NCBI GenBank assembly: GCA_016208975.1
Contig: JACQXA010000004.1
Coordinates: 428,501 to 492,500 of the forward strand
Reading direction: 5' to 3'
DNA from: Nitrospinota bacterium
GTDB lineage: Bacteria; Nitrospinota_A; UBA7883; JACRLM01
Length of the DNA: 64,000 bases
The notes under the pieces are model-generated. The model was not told the DNA's origin and searched no databases. It saw only the letters and a program-made list of their open reading frames with translations. The translations under genes were made by a program, and so were the position numbers. Below are positions 1 through 8,358 of the stretch, piece by piece (positions within the stretch are counted from its first letter, which is position 1; each line of letters begins with the position of its first letter).

Positions 1-429
1 CGCCAGCCTTCCGGAAAGGCCAACCAGCCCCAACAACTCCCGTGCCCTTTTTAGCGACTCGTTCTTGTCCGCCCCGGCTATCATGGCCGCCAGCGCCACG
101 TTCTCCTCGGCGGAAAACTCGGGCAGAAGGTTGTTGGACTGGAAAACAAAACCAATTTCCCGCGCCCGGAAATAGGCTTTCTCCCGTTCCGTTAGGGCGA
201 AAATGTCCGTGGATCCATAACGAACCGAGCCGCCGGTGGGCCTGTCCAGCGCCCCCATCAGCAATAGCAGGGTGCTTTTCCCGGCGCCGGAGGCTCCCAT
301 CACCCCCAACATCTCGCCCTGGTTTATGGTCAGGTCCACCCCGTCCAGGACCTTTATCTCCCGGTCGTCCATCAAGAACGTCCTGCTCAGGTTCTCGACG
401 GTCATCAAAGGTTTTAAGGATTCTTCCAT
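1..429 (-). CDS. lolD: LolD-like lipoprotein-export ABC ATPase (N-terminal 143 codons; C-terminus off the window)
   Basis: Reading minus from ATG at 429, the frame stays open to the window edge. The Walker A motif GASGAGKST lies at residues 45-53 and the Q-loop FVFQSNNLLP near residue 97. The FQ-plus-hydrophobic Q-loop and short N-terminus are typical of the LolD/MacB/FtsE class, in which the ATPase drives release of lipoproteins from the inner membrane. It follows lolC and a lipid-kinase-like gene on the same strand, 5 bp after the latter ends, so co-transcription is likely. The ABC signature and Walker B are outside the window. LolD is preferred over MacB because of the LolC-like neighbour. 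Confidence 0.85.
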   Translation of the reverse strand, partial: MEESLKPLMTVENLSRTFLMDDREIKVLDGVDLTINQGEMLGVMGASGAGKSTLLLLMGALDRPTGGSVRYGSTDIFALTEREKAYFRAREIGFVFQSNNLLPEFSAEENVALAAMIAGADKNESLKRARELLGLVGLSGRLA

Positions 430-434
430 CGCCG

Positions 435-1022
435 CTATCCGAAAGACACCATGGTTGCCCCGGCCAAAATGGGCACCATAAGGTTATCGTCTATTCTCCC
501 CGAGTAAAGCTCCGCCAGGGTGGCCACCAGCGCCCCGGCGATGGACACGGGCCAGGCGAACCCGCCGATGAACCGCGCCACAACAAGGCACACGGCCAGC
601 ATGGCCAGGCTTCCCTGCAAAGAGCGGCCATGTAGAAGTTTTATAGTTCCGAACCGCTTGCCGATTACCGCCGCGGCAGGGTCCCCCAGGGCGATGAAAA
701 ACAGGGTGGACACCGCCACCGCCGGTGGAAACAAAAGAAGCGCTATGGCCGTGCCGCCTAAAAGGTAAGACACGCCGCTGACGCTGTGAGCCTCTTTTTT
801 TTTCATGAGGAACGAAAACCTGGCCATCACCCAGGTGTTGAACCGGGGGAGTTTCAGCCGGGCAGAATCCACCCATATCCAAAGAACGGCCAGCAAAGTT
901 ACCGCCGCAACGATCACCCCACGGGGCAAAACCTCCAGATGATACAGCGCGGGTATGATGGACGCCGCCAGGGCGTGAAAAAGTTTCCGGGGCGCGTGGC
1001 TGTCATGCTTCGGCGCTGTCAT
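435..1022 (-). CDS. Integral-membrane CTP-dependent diacylglycerol/polyprenol kinase-like protein (SEC59/DGK1 family)
   Basis: 195 residues, very hydrophobic, with about six predicted membrane segments. An early RKLFH motif and a later GDPAAAVIGKRFG motif are the conserved elements of the phosphatidate cytidylyltransferase/dolichol-kinase-like family; GDP-A-A is the likely nucleotide-binding loop. Members phosphorylate diacylglycerol or polyprenol using CTP; the substrate here cannot be read from sequence. The start at 1022 is chosen because its ATG overlaps the lolC stop as ATGA. An upstream in-frame start at 1067 would overlap lolC by about 50 bp. It sits between lolC and lolD, which suggests an envelope-lipid role. 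Confidence 0.75.
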   Translation of the reverse strand: MTAPKHDSHAPRKLFHALAASIIPALYHLEVLPRGVIVAAVTLLAVLWIWVDSARLKLPRFNTWVMARFSFLMKKKEAHSVSGVSYLLGGTAIALLLFPPAVAVSTLFFIALGDPAAAVIGKRFGTIKLLHGRSLQGSLAMLAVCLVVARFIGGFAWPVSIAGALVATLAELYSGRIDDNLMVPILAGATMVSFG

Positions 1023-2293
1023 TCGTACCTCAACGCTTCCGCCGGATCCAGCCGCGAGGCGCTCCAAGACGGGTAAAGCGTGGCCAGCGCCGTTATGAAC
1101 AAAGCCGACGCTGATATCAACAACACGTCCAGAAGCTCAATCTGCACCGGCAGGGTGTCCACGTTGTAAACATCCTTTGGCAGGCTTATGAAATGGTAAT
1201 TGTCCAACAACCAGCAGAGCACCAGCCCCAGCGCGTCCCCCAAAATGGTTCCGGCTATGCCAACTATAAGCCCCTCTATGAAGAACACCATGGTGACGCT
1301 CCGCTTGGTGGCGCCCATGGCGGTAAGGATAGCGATGTCCCGGCTTTTCTCCATCACCACCATGATGAGTGTGGATACTATGTTGAACGCCGCCACGCAC
1401 ACTATAAGGGTGAGGATAATCCCTATCACCGCCTTCTCCAGCGCCAGCGCGAAGAAAAGGTTGTGGTTGAGCTGGCGCCAGTCCCGGGCTATATAAGGGA
1501 AACCCAGGGCGTCCTCTATCTTCCCGGCTATGAAAGGCGCCTGGTAGATGTCCTTCACTTTCACTTCCACACCGGTGACGTTATCCCCCATGTTGAACAG
1601 GGATTGCGCCTGCGTAAGGGACACGATGGCCAGCGACGAGTCATACTCGTACATCCCGGCGTTGAATATCCCCGCCACGTAAAACTCGCGGGATATGGGG
1701 GCGCCACCGGCGGGAGTGGCGCGGCCCACGGGGCTAACCACCGTCACAGGATCGTACAGGCCCACTTTAAGGTTACCGGCCAGTTCCGCGCCGATGATTA
1801 TCCCGGCCCTTTTAACCACCGTCTCCACCCCCAGTTCGTCCAGCTCCGTACCTTTGCGGATGTATTCGTCCTTCAGCCTGTCCAGGGAGCCCTCTTTCAT
1901 GTAATCGCCGATGTCCGTGGAGCGGATAGCGGAAGATACGTCCAGCCCACGGATGACCACTCCGGAAATGCGGGAGGCGGAGGTGATCATCACCTGGTTC
2001 ATCACAAAGGGGGATACCGCCGCCACGCCGTCTATCTTTTCCGCTTTCCGGGCCACCATCTCGTGGTCTGTTATGCCCGCGGCGGAAATGTGGTTGATGA
2101 TTATGTGGGAGGTTGCGCCCAGGATTTTTTTCCTGAGGTCCTCCTGCATCCCGGTCATCACCGCCAGCACAACGATGAGCGCGGCCACACCAACAGCCAC
2201 GCCCAGCACCGAAATCCAGGTGATCAGCGATATGAAGGTCTGCTTGCGCTTTGCCTTGAGGTAGCGGAGGCTGATGAACCATTCGTAAGACAT
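1019..2293 (-). CDS. lolC: LolC/LolE-type lipoprotein-releasing permease
   Basis: 424 residues, the normal length for LolC/E. The N-terminus (MSYEWFISLRYLKAKRKQ) carries the typical R-Y-L-x-x-K-R-K box, followed by one transmembrane helix, a periplasmic MacB-like domain (about residues 45-265) and three C-terminal membrane helices. It should form the inner-membrane part of the complex that hands mature lipoproteins to LolA. ATG at 2293 fits the family N-terminus; the frame extends to 2416, but the extra 41 residues are not family-like. The downstream kinase-like gene overlaps by ATGA and lolD follows, so the three form an operon. Confidence 0.88.
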   Translation of the reverse strand: MSYEWFISLRYLKAKRKQTFISLITWISVLGVAVGVAALIVVLAVMTGMQEDLRKKILGATSHIIINHISAAGITDHEMVARKAEKIDGVAAVSPFVMNQVMITSASRISGVVIRGLDVSSAIRSTDIGDYMKEGSLDRLKDEYIRKGTELDELGVETVVKRAGIIIGAELAGNLKVGLYDPVTVVSPVGRATPAGGAPISREFYVAGIFNAGMYEYDSSLAIVSLTQAQSLFNMGDNVTGVEVKVKDIYQAPFIAGKIEDALGFPYIARDWRQLNHNLFFALALEKAVIGIILTLIVCVAAFNIVSTLIMVVMEKSRDIAILTAMGATKRSVTMVFFIEGLIVGIAGTILGDALGLVLCWLLDNYHFISLPKDVYNVDTLPVQIELLDVLLISASALFITALATLYPSWSASRLDPAEALRYE

Positions 2294-2359
2294 AATAGTG
2301 GTGAAGTATAGCGCAACACGGAAGCGAGGCCAATGAGGAAGGGGATGTTCTGGAAAAAC

Positions 2360-2388
2360 TTGCTTTTGTCTTATATTTATGACATAAT
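2360..2388 (+). promoter_or_regulatory. Candidate sigma-70 promoter for the 2.4-kb toxin-antitoxin pair
   Basis: TTGCTT at 2360-2365, a 17-bp spacer and CATAAT at 2383-2388. The -10 matches in five of six positions, the -35 in three. The first ATG of the toxin frame is at 2395, so the message would be nearly leaderless. Prediction by eye only. Confidence 0.4.
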
Positions 2389-2394
2389 GCCGCA

Positions 2395-2712
2395 ATGATA
2401 CGAATTGACCGCGCATGCCAGCGGGAGATCGGAAAGTTTCCCGAAATCATAAGAGAGTAATTGGCTGACGCGGCGGCAAGGATTGAGCCGGGAATGACTC
2501 TAACGATGCCCCTTTCAAGGCCAATGCCCGGCATTGGGAGCGGAGTTAATGAGCTTCGTTTCAGAGGACCCGGCGGAGTGTACCGGGTGATTTATTGGCT
2601 TGCGGGGGGCGGAGTGGTTTGGTTCATTCATGCTTTCCAGAAAAAAACGGCTCAAACATCGCTGACCGATATTAACGTGGCGAGACTGCGATTGAGGAGG
2701 ATTCAGGAATGA
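2395..2712 (+). pseudogene. RelE/HigB-like (phage Gp49-like family) toxin gene with an in-frame TAA
   Basis: From ATG 2395 the frame reads 21 residues ending KFPEIIRE, meets TAA at 2458-2460, and continues in the same frame as a normal toxin body: LADAAARIEPG, then PMPGIGSGVNELRFRG, YRVIYW, and the family hallmark FQKKTAQTSLTDI. In relatives the segment F-P-x-x-x-R runs straight into the helix that here follows the stop, so the N-terminus is probably cut off by a single nonsense change. TTG at 2461 directly after the stop could allow an 83-residue product (2461..2712), so residual activity cannot be excluded. The antitoxin gene follows with an ATGA overlap. Confidence 0.65.
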
Positions 2713-3002
2713 AAAGGACAACGGCTGGCGAATTGTCGGAGATGTTCGGCATTAGAAACTCTCGCGCCCTTGAAGCGATATTGAAGGCGGACATCATTAA
2801 AGCTGTATTAAAAGAGATGGAGAGAAAAGGGATCACCCACGCCGGGTTGGCAAAGCGTTCAGGCTTGGCGAGGTCAACCGTTACCGGAATATTAAGCGGC
2901 AGTCTTCAGAAGATAACCCTGGACAGAACTTTGCGGCTTCTTGAAGGGGCCGGATTGACCGCCAAACTGCAGGTAATAAGGGCCAAACAAAAAGCGGCTT
3001 AA
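2709..3002 (+). CDS. XRE-family antitoxin (HigA-like HTH protein)
   Basis: 97 residues with a helix-turn-helix around residues 45-70 (THAGLAKRSGLARSTVTGIL), typical of the lambda-Cro-like antitoxins paired with Gp49/RelE toxins. It overlaps the toxin frame by ATGA, the usual coupled toxin-first order. It should bind the toxin and the shared promoter. The gene is intact while its toxin frame is interrupted, so it may now be a solo antitoxin or regulator. Confidence 0.8.
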   Translation: MKRTTAGELSEMFGIRNSRALEAILKADIIKAVLKEMERKGITHAGLAKRSGLARSTVTGILSGSLQKITLDRTLRLLEGAGLTAKLQVIRAKQKAA

Positions 3003-3025
3003 GATAAAGAAGGGGTCTGGCTTCC

Positions 3026-3670
3026 TTACAACTCCCCCCGCGTCTCGGCGTTTAGCCTGCCGAAAAAAAGCTCCATGAAACTGTGCCGCTCTTCGGCCAT
3101 GGCCTTGCCGGTTTTGGTCTGCATGCGGTCTTTCACATGCCGCAGTTTAACCAGGTATTCGCGGTAGGCTGTATCGTCTTCCGTATATGACTCCGTCTTC
3201 TCTATGTCCACGTCCGGGTCGTGTAGCATTGCGCCTATCTCGCCTGCGAAAAGGAACGCCCGGCCTATGCCCACCGCGCCGATGCCGTCCAGTTTGTCGG
3301 CGTCGAACAACACCTTGGCCTCCATACTCACAGGCACGGCCCCGCGCCGGAACCTGTGGGTCTCCACGCAATGGGCCACCGCCCCGATGAGCGCTTCATC
3401 GGCCCCTGCCTCCTTCAATATGCCTCTGGCCATTTCCGCCCCCAGTTGGGCGTGGCAAGTCTCGCCGCCGCCCGCGTCGCTTTCGTTCCTGCCGATGTCA
3501 TGCAAAAGCGCCGCCAGCCTCAACACCGTCATGTCGCACCCTTCCAGCGGGCCGATGTGCTCGCAGAGTTTCAACACTCTTTGAACATGGTCCCACCCGT
3601 GGGAGCCGCGCACGCTCTCAAAATGGCTTTTCGCCAGAGGCTCCACCAAAAAACAAAGTTTACCTGTCAT
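3026..3670 (-). CDS. HD-domain metal-dependent phosphohydrolase (YedJ-like)
   Basis: 214 residues. The HD signature is complete: HGWDH (H24, residues 24-28), LLHDIGR (H57 and D58) and FDADKLD further on, with H-x-x-T-H-R-F between them, as in the YedJ/PF01966 subgroup. These residues bind one or two divalent metals; the substrate is unknown, with nucleotides or phosphoesters plausible. ATG 3670 is preferred over the TTG at 3679 because an AAGG lies about 10 bp upstream of it. It stands alone and converges on the HigA-like gene. Confidence 0.75.
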   Translation of the reverse strand: MTGKLCFLVEPLAKSHFESVRGSHGWDHVQRVLKLCEHIGPLEGCDMTVLRLAALLHDIGRNESDAGGGETCHAQLGAEMARGILKEAGADEALIGAVAHCVETHRFRRGAVPVSMEAKVLFDADKLDGIGAVGIGRAFLFAGEIGAMLHDPDVDIEKTESYTEDDTAYREYLVKLRHVKDRMQTKTGKAMAEERHSFMELFFGRLNAETRGEL

Positions 3671-3766
3671 GATAGCCAAACCTTAAATCACCGCCGGTTT
3701 TGCGTCAAGCGGCCTGTTGGCGATATAATCCACAGAACCTTTACCAATAACGGAGGTTTACCCAGG

Positions 3767-4147
3767 ATGCTCCACCGATTTACGCCGTTCGCCGTGGCGA
3801 TTGTGATGGCCATTGCCCTGCCCGCACATGCTCAAGCGGAAAAAGAAGAAAAAGGGACCATGGAGCGGTTCGGCGCCGCCGTGGATGAAAAGTATGAGAA
3901 GACCAAGGAGTTTTTCAGCGACACGGCCATAAACGCCAGAATCAAGAGACGCCTGCTGGAAGACGATCAGGTTTCGGTGAAAAATATCAGCCTCACCGTT
4001 GACCAGGGCGCCGTGACTGTGGAAGGGGACGCGCCAAGCGAAGAGATGGCCCAGCGGACGCTGGAGATAGTCCGCGCCACCGAGGGGGTCACAGGCGTGA
4101 CGAACAAACTCCAGATAATAGTAAGAGAACCTTCGCAGGCCAAGTAA
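3767..4147 (+). CDS. Exported BON-domain protein
   Basis: 126 residues. An N-terminal signal peptide (MLHRFTPFAVAIVMAIALPA then HAQA) is followed by a charged helix and one BON domain at about 45-118 (INARIKRRLLEDDQV, VTVEGDAP, VTGVTNKL). BON domains bind phospholipid or envelope surfaces (OsmY, Kbp, DolP). The start has GGAGG 10 bp upstream. The frame is open back to 3356 but only this ATG gives a signal peptide. The protein is probably periplasmic and involved in envelope stability. It converges on the lysA-like gene with a 4-bp gap. Confidence 0.8.
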   Translation: MLHRFTPFAVAIVMAIALPAHAQAEKEEKGTMERFGAAVDEKYEKTKEFFSDTAINARIKRRLLEDDQVSVKNISLTVDQGAVTVEGDAPSEEMAQRTLEIVRATEGVTGVTNKLQIIVREPSQAK

Positions 4148-4151
4148 TCAG

Positions 4152-5441
4152 TTAAATCTCCACGGGTGTTACCAGCCCGTGATCCGGCAGTTCCCGTTTC
4201 CTTATGATGTAGGCTTTTCCCCCGTCCACCAGCGCTTCGGCCGGGGCGGGATGGGAGAGAAAATAGATCATCCCGGCGGTATAGCCGTAAGCCCCGGAAT
4301 TGAACACTCCCAAAAGATCGCCCACCCTGGGTTTGGGCAGTTTAAGCTCCCGCGAGAACTGGTCGGCGGAGGCGCATAACGGCCCCGCCACCGTAACCAC
4401 ACAGCGCGCGGGTTCTCCCATCCTGTTCAGCAGGGCCGAGGGATAATTCTTGTTGAACACTATCGGCACCAATGCGTGATGTATCCCCCCGTCGGTGAGA
4501 ACGAAAGTCCGCCCGCGAGACTCTTTAATGTCCGTGATCCTGGTTACATAAACCCCAGCCGGGCCAGCCAGGTATCTGCCCGGCTCCAGAATGTAACGGG
4601 TGTTTTTGAAATAAGCGGAGCGCCCCAGCCGGTTGACTGTTTTCTTTAACGCGGCTCCCAGCTTTTTCACGTCCAGCTCCCGCTCGCCTTCCTTGAAGGG
4701 TATCCCCAACCCGCCGCCAAAATTTATCATCCGCACCGGGAAAGAGAGTTTAGCGGCGGCCTCCACGGCCCATGCGCCAAACGCGCCATGGATCGCGCCC
4801 AGCGTGGCGGTGTCCAATAATTGCGTGCCTGCGAAACAATGGAACCCCAGCACATCAACCCTTGGGTCTTTAATGGCCCGCGCCACCACCGGAAGCAGTT
4901 TTTCCCCATCGAACCCGAATTTGCGCGCCCCACCTATCATCACCGTGCCTCCAGCGGCGGAGAACTGGAGGTTCACCCGGAACGCTATTTTGACCGGGGC
5001 GGATTTTTTACCCATGGCATCCGCCGCTGAAAAAATCCGCTCCAGCTCCGTTTCCGACTCTATATTGATGGAGCCTATCCGTTTTTTAGCCGCCAGGCGG
5101 ATTTCCTCTTCACTTTTTCCCGGCCCGGCGTAAATTATGTCTTCCGGTTTGAATCCGGCGGACAGGGCCATGGCAAGCTCGCTGGCGGAGGCCACTTCGG
5201 CGCCCGCCCCCAGCTTTTGAAAAATGTGGGCCACGGAACGGTTGGGGTTGGCTTTTACGGAGTAATGGACGCGGAAGCTGGCGGGTATCGCCGATGTAAG
5301 GGCTTTATATTGTCCGCGCATTATGCCCGCATCGTACAGGTATAACGGCGTACCGGCCTTGGCCACTATCTTTTCCAGGGAGGCTCCGCCAGCGGAAAAC
5401 CCGCCCCCTTTGGACATATACAGCTTGATTACAGGGTTCAT
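4152..5441 (-). CDS. lysA: Diaminopimelate decarboxylase-like PLP enzyme
   Basis: 429 residues, fold-type III PLP decarboxylase. The Schiff-base lysine is K63 in HYSVKANPN; a GGGLGIPF loop and EPGRYLAG follow, and the C-terminal barrel has FNSGAYGYTAGM. Known role of the family: meso-diaminopimelate to lysine, which fits the mDAP-type MurE in this window. HCFAGTQ replaces the usual HIGSQ, and FLSHPAPAEALVDG resembles the exosortase-associated decarboxylases, so another substrate (ornithine, or a carboxylated intermediate) is possible. A near-consensus -10 sits only 8 bp upstream of the ATG. Confidence 0.75.
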   Translation of the reverse strand: MNPVIKLYMSKGGGFSAGGASLEKIVAKAGTPLYLYDAGIMRGQYKALTSAIPASFRVHYSVKANPNRSVAHIFQKLGAGAEVASASELAMALSAGFKPEDIIYAGPGKSEEEIRLAAKKRIGSINIESETELERIFSAADAMGKKSAPVKIAFRVNLQFSAAGGTVMIGGARKFGFDGEKLLPVVARAIKDPRVDVLGFHCFAGTQLLDTATLGAIHGAFGAWAVEAAAKLSFPVRMINFGGGLGIPFKEGERELDVKKLGAALKKTVNRLGRSAYFKNTRYILEPGRYLAGPAGVYVTRITDIKESRGRTFVLTDGGIHHALVPIVFNKNYPSALLNRMGEPARCVVTVAGPLCASADQFSRELKLPKPRVGDLLGVFNSGAYGYTAGMIYFLSHPAPAEALVDGGKAYIIRKRELPDHGLVTPVEI

Positions 5442-5448
5442 CCTCCGG

Positions 5449-5478
5449 ATTATACCCCGCCGGGAGCCGTCACACCAA
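5449..5478 (-). promoter_or_regulatory. Candidate promoter of the lysA-like gene
   Basis: Minus strand: TTGGTG, 18-bp spacer, perfect TATAAT at 5454-5449. Then CC, GGAGG and directly ATG (5441). The transcript would begin within a few bases of the start codon, so the visible GGAGG may not be fully transcribed. Confidence 0.5.
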
Positions 5479-5519
5479 CGCAGGGTAATTTGACTTAAAT
5501 TTTGTTGATGGACATTGAA

Positions 5520-6374
5520 TTATTCAACTTCCACAATAGTCCCAACTTTGAGATTGGAAAATAGAGCGCCAACACTTCCTTTCTTATTTCGCTCCGGGCA
5601 ATTCGCCATTGTGCCATGCTTAATGTGAAAACCCTTTTTCCTTGATTGGCAAAACCCAATTACTTGCCGACTCAATTGGTCGTAAAAATCTGTTTCCTCA
5701 TTTAAATATTTAGTAACCAGTGAATTGTAATTAAGCCTTCCAAAAATAATCTTATCTACAAAGGCAATCGATTCCAGTATCTCTCTAAAATCTTGATCCA
5801 AAATATTTGGAGTTGGATATGGCTCAATGCTCACCCATGTTTTTACTCCCTTTTTATGCAAAGCATAAAGGCTCCTAATTCTCTCTTTATACGGCGCTGA
5901 AAATGGCTCGTATTTTTTTCTATATTTATCGTCAAGCGAAATTAAGGTTATTCCGAATTCATTCAATTCGCTTAGCGAGGAAAGCTCGGCTGGGAGCGTT
6001 CCCTTTGTCAGCGCAGTGCACCTTATGTTTGCATTATTAAGCATTTCAATAATTCTTAAGGTTAAATTCGAGATTTCCTTATAACCGTGCATAAAGGGAT
6101 CCGTGCTAAAACTTAGATGGACAAACTTGATTTTGTCTCTATACTTCGGTATTTCCTTTTGTAGAAGTTCAAGCGAATTTGAAACAATTTTAGGCCTAAT
6201 CCAATCTTCATAGGTTTTTACTTTGCCGAACCTTTTGGCCATAAGCATAGCGTAACAAGGATACAGGCATCCATGCGAGCAACCTTCGACATGGTTAATC
6301 GTGTAGTCCCCGTATTCAACGCCTGTTTTATAAAGAAGTGATTTTCTCTCAATATAAGAACATACCTTATTCAT
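5520..6374 (-). CDS. Three-cysteine radical-SAM-like protein, partner of TcmP
   Basis: 284 residues. Near the N-terminus GCSHGCLYPCYA places cysteines at 32, 36 and 40, a C-x3-C-x3-C spacing, while classical radical SAM enzymes have C-x3-C-x2-C. The rest follows a SplB/Rv2578c-like radical SAM barrel: STDPFMHGYKE, TALTKGTL, ITLISLDDKYRKKYEP, TWVSIEPYPTP and IIFGRLNYNS. An Fe-S cluster and SAM chemistry are likely; the substrate is unknown. It begins 1 bp after the TcmP stop. Base composition is clearly more AT-rich than the flanking cell-division and lysine genes, indicating transfer. Confidence 0.7.
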   Translation of the reverse strand: MNKVCSYIERKSLLYKTGVEYGDYTINHVEGCSHGCLYPCYAMLMAKRFGKVKTYEDWIRPKIVSNSLELLQKEIPKYRDKIKFVHLSFSTDPFMHGYKEISNLTLRIIEMLNNANIRCTALTKGTLPAELSSLSELNEFGITLISLDDKYRKKYEPFSAPYKERIRSLYALHKKGVKTWVSIEPYPTPNILDQDFREILESIAFVDKIIFGRLNYNSLVTKYLNEETDFYDQLSRQVIGFCQSRKKGFHIKHGTMANCPERNKKGSVGALFSNLKVGTIVEVE

Positions 6375-6375
6375 A

Positions 6376-7563
6376 CTATGAAAGCTTTCTAACCATGATA
6401 TCGTATTTGGAATACTCCATTGATGTTGCAGGCCTCCTTGTCTTTTTGGTTACAGGGGGATCTCGGACTATTACCAAATCGGAATCGCTTTCCATTCGGC
6501 GAATCTCTTTTTTATAATCTGACTCGCAAAATGCAATCCCGTATTTTTGAATCAATCCGACAATCAAGTCCTGCAGAGAGATGCCTGAACTGCTTGCAGA
6601 CACTAAAGACATAATGTCAGCATGTAAATCAAATCCCTGACACAGTTTAAAATCAGGGAATTCAAGGTCAAGAAGGGCTAGTTGACCATTTCGTTGGCGG
6701 GCAACTATTTCCTTCCATTTTTTGTGCATATTATCTGCCATTAAAATCAAACCGTCTTTATGATTGGAGCAAAAAATTAACCGATATTTAGGGATGTGGT
6801 TTGATTTGGTTTTTATTGGTATATTTACAGTGTACTTAAATACATTCCTCAGCGTTAGACAGTACTCCGATATAAAAGCATCTTCAGCCTCATAGAAAGT
6901 TATCGCTTTTTCATAGTATCTCCTCAGTATATCTTGCCAGTATGCGCCCCCAGCAATTTCGTTTAAGCGGGCAATGGTATTAATGTCTCCATCGCTCTCA
7001 TAATCGGCCAATTCATCGTCGCCCAGGGGATCTGTATATTTCAATAACCGACAGCCTTCTCTGAGGAATCCGACTGAATTGAAATTCATCAGCATTTCAA
7101 TGGATGAAAAACTTGTTTCTCCGACACGCTGGAAGTTGTTGAGGTTGAGGCTTTTTATGCCGTAAGGATCAACATACAAAAAAATGCTACTGTTTCTGTC
7201 TAATGATAATATTTCATTCAGGTTGTCCTCGAATGTTCCATGCAATACCTTTGTATTCGGGTAACCGGCCAGATTGTTTTCTAAATCTGTACCGTACTTT
7301 TTTTCAATAAAAGCTCCCCTAAGCATACCGGTATTTGTCTGATTACTTAGAAGCTTTCCTCTTATTTGTTCTGCTATTATCAACGGCGAACCTGGCGTAC
7401 CATCGTCAAACCTTCCTTTGCCAGCAAAACAATCAAATATATATAACGGCCTATGTGCTCGTAAAATTTTTGAAATATATGGGGTAAGATAGTAGTCAAG
7501 AATTTCGTCTTTCAGCGCCGACCACGCTTTCTTTTCCTTGAAAAAATCTTTGGTCTGCCCCAC
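6376..7563 (-). CDS. tcmP: Three-Cys-motif partner protein TcmP
   Basis: 395 residues from the GTG at 7563. The N-terminal pattern W-S-x-L-K-x-x-I-L-x-x-Y followed by FDCFAGKGRFDDG (about residues 44-55) and GSP is the TcmP hallmark, and LYVDPYG (D132) resembles motif IV of Rossmann methyltransferases. The family was named for its regular pairing with a three-cysteine protein, which is the next gene here. Its biochemical role is not established; a methyltransferase-like fold and a defence or modification role are inferences. GTG 7563 is chosen because GGGGAAGGA precedes it; TTG 7578 is the alternative. AT-rich codon use marks it as foreign. Confidence 0.75.
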   Translation of the reverse strand: MGQTKDFFKEKKAWSALKDEILDYYLTPYISKILRAHRPLYIFDCFAGKGRFDDGTPGSPLIIAEQIRGKLLSNQTNTGMLRGAFIEKKYGTDLENNLAGYPNTKVLHGTFEDNLNEILSLDRNSSIFLYVDPYGIKSLNLNNFQRVGETSFSSIEMLMNFNSVGFLREGCRLLKYTDPLGDDELADYESDGDINTIARLNEIAGGAYWQDILRRYYEKAITFYEAEDAFISEYCLTLRNVFKYTVNIPIKTKSNHIPKYRLIFCSNHKDGLILMADNMHKKWKEIVARQRNGQLALLDLEFPDFKLCQGFDLHADIMSLVSASSSGISLQDLIVGLIQKYGIAFCESDYKKEIRRMESDSDLVIVRDPPVTKKTRRPATSMEYSKYDIMVRKLS

Positions 7564-7695
7564 GATTTCCTTCCCCAACCAAACGTTTTTAAATCAATAA
7601 CCGTTACCCGCCATAACCAAAATATTCGCACACCACAAACTTTTATCCATACAGGCTTACACCCAAACCGCAATCTAACGTGGTGTGGATATCAA

Positions 7696-8343
7696 TCAAA
7701 TTGGCACACTTTCCACCACAGCGGCTTGCTCCACCCTTTCATAACGGGCGGCGAAATTGTCCATCTTCAACGCCAGCAGGCGGGCCAGCCTTTTGAGGTA
7801 TCGCACGCCATCCCCTTCGTTGAATCTTGTGGGAATGGAGCTTCCAAAGGCCACCACCGCCAGCAACCCTCCGGCGCTTCTGACAGGCAGAAGAGCCTCG
7901 GAACGCACCTTCATGCACAATCCGTTTGGGAAGAAGGTTTCAGACCCCTTTTTGCCCCGGCGCAGGCGTGGCTCTGTAAGATCAACCAGTGACTGGTCGG
8001 CCATAAGCTCCGCGAAGAAAACATTGCCGGAATTGATGAACACGTTTACGCCGGGCTCCTTGTACCCTTCGGGGTAGCCATTCTCGAACCGTGTGTCCAG
8101 GGTGACGGTTATGGCGTCCAGCCCGAAGATCTGCCGTCCCTGGGTGATGAGCGTGTCGAACATCTCTTTAAGCGACCCGGAGGTGAAGATTATCTCCTCC
8201 ATCTCCTCCACCCGCTGGTCCTTTATCTCGTTCTCCTCGGAGCAGTTGATGAGGAACTTGAGCTTCTTGCTCAACGACGCCACCGATTCCCTGAGCCGCA
8301 CATTGTTCATCTTAAGAGACTGCGAGGCCAGATCCTGCTTCAT
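7696..8343 (-). CDS. DUF484 (GAF-like) protein downstream of ftsZ
   Basis: 215 residues: an N-terminal coiled segment (about 1-50) followed by a GAF-like sensor fold (about 55-195) with DAITVTLDTR, FPNGLCMKVRSEALLPVRS and GLLAVVAFGSS, as in DUF484. In other proteobacteria DUF484 sits next to xerC or dapF; here it is the last gene of the dcw operon, 15 bp after ftsZ. The ligand is unknown. It may link a cytoplasmic signal to division, but that is only inferred from position. Confidence 0.7.
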   Translation of the reverse strand: MKQDLASQSLKMNNVRLRESVASLSKKLKFLINCSEENEIKDQRVEEMEEIIFTSGSLKEMFDTLITQGRQIFGLDAITVTLDTRFENGYPEGYKEPGVNVFINSGNVFFAELMADQSLVDLTEPRLRRGKKGSETFFPNGLCMKVRSEALLPVRSAGGLLAVVAFGSSIPTRFNEGDGVRYLKRLARLLALKMDNFAARYERVEQAAVVESVPI

Positions 8344-8358
8344 ACCGTAATGCTCCCC

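Noticed and set aside
5442..5519. Lysine riboswitch upstream of the lysA-like gene
   Set aside because: The promoter -10 lies only 8 bp from the ATG, leaving no leader for a riboswitch.
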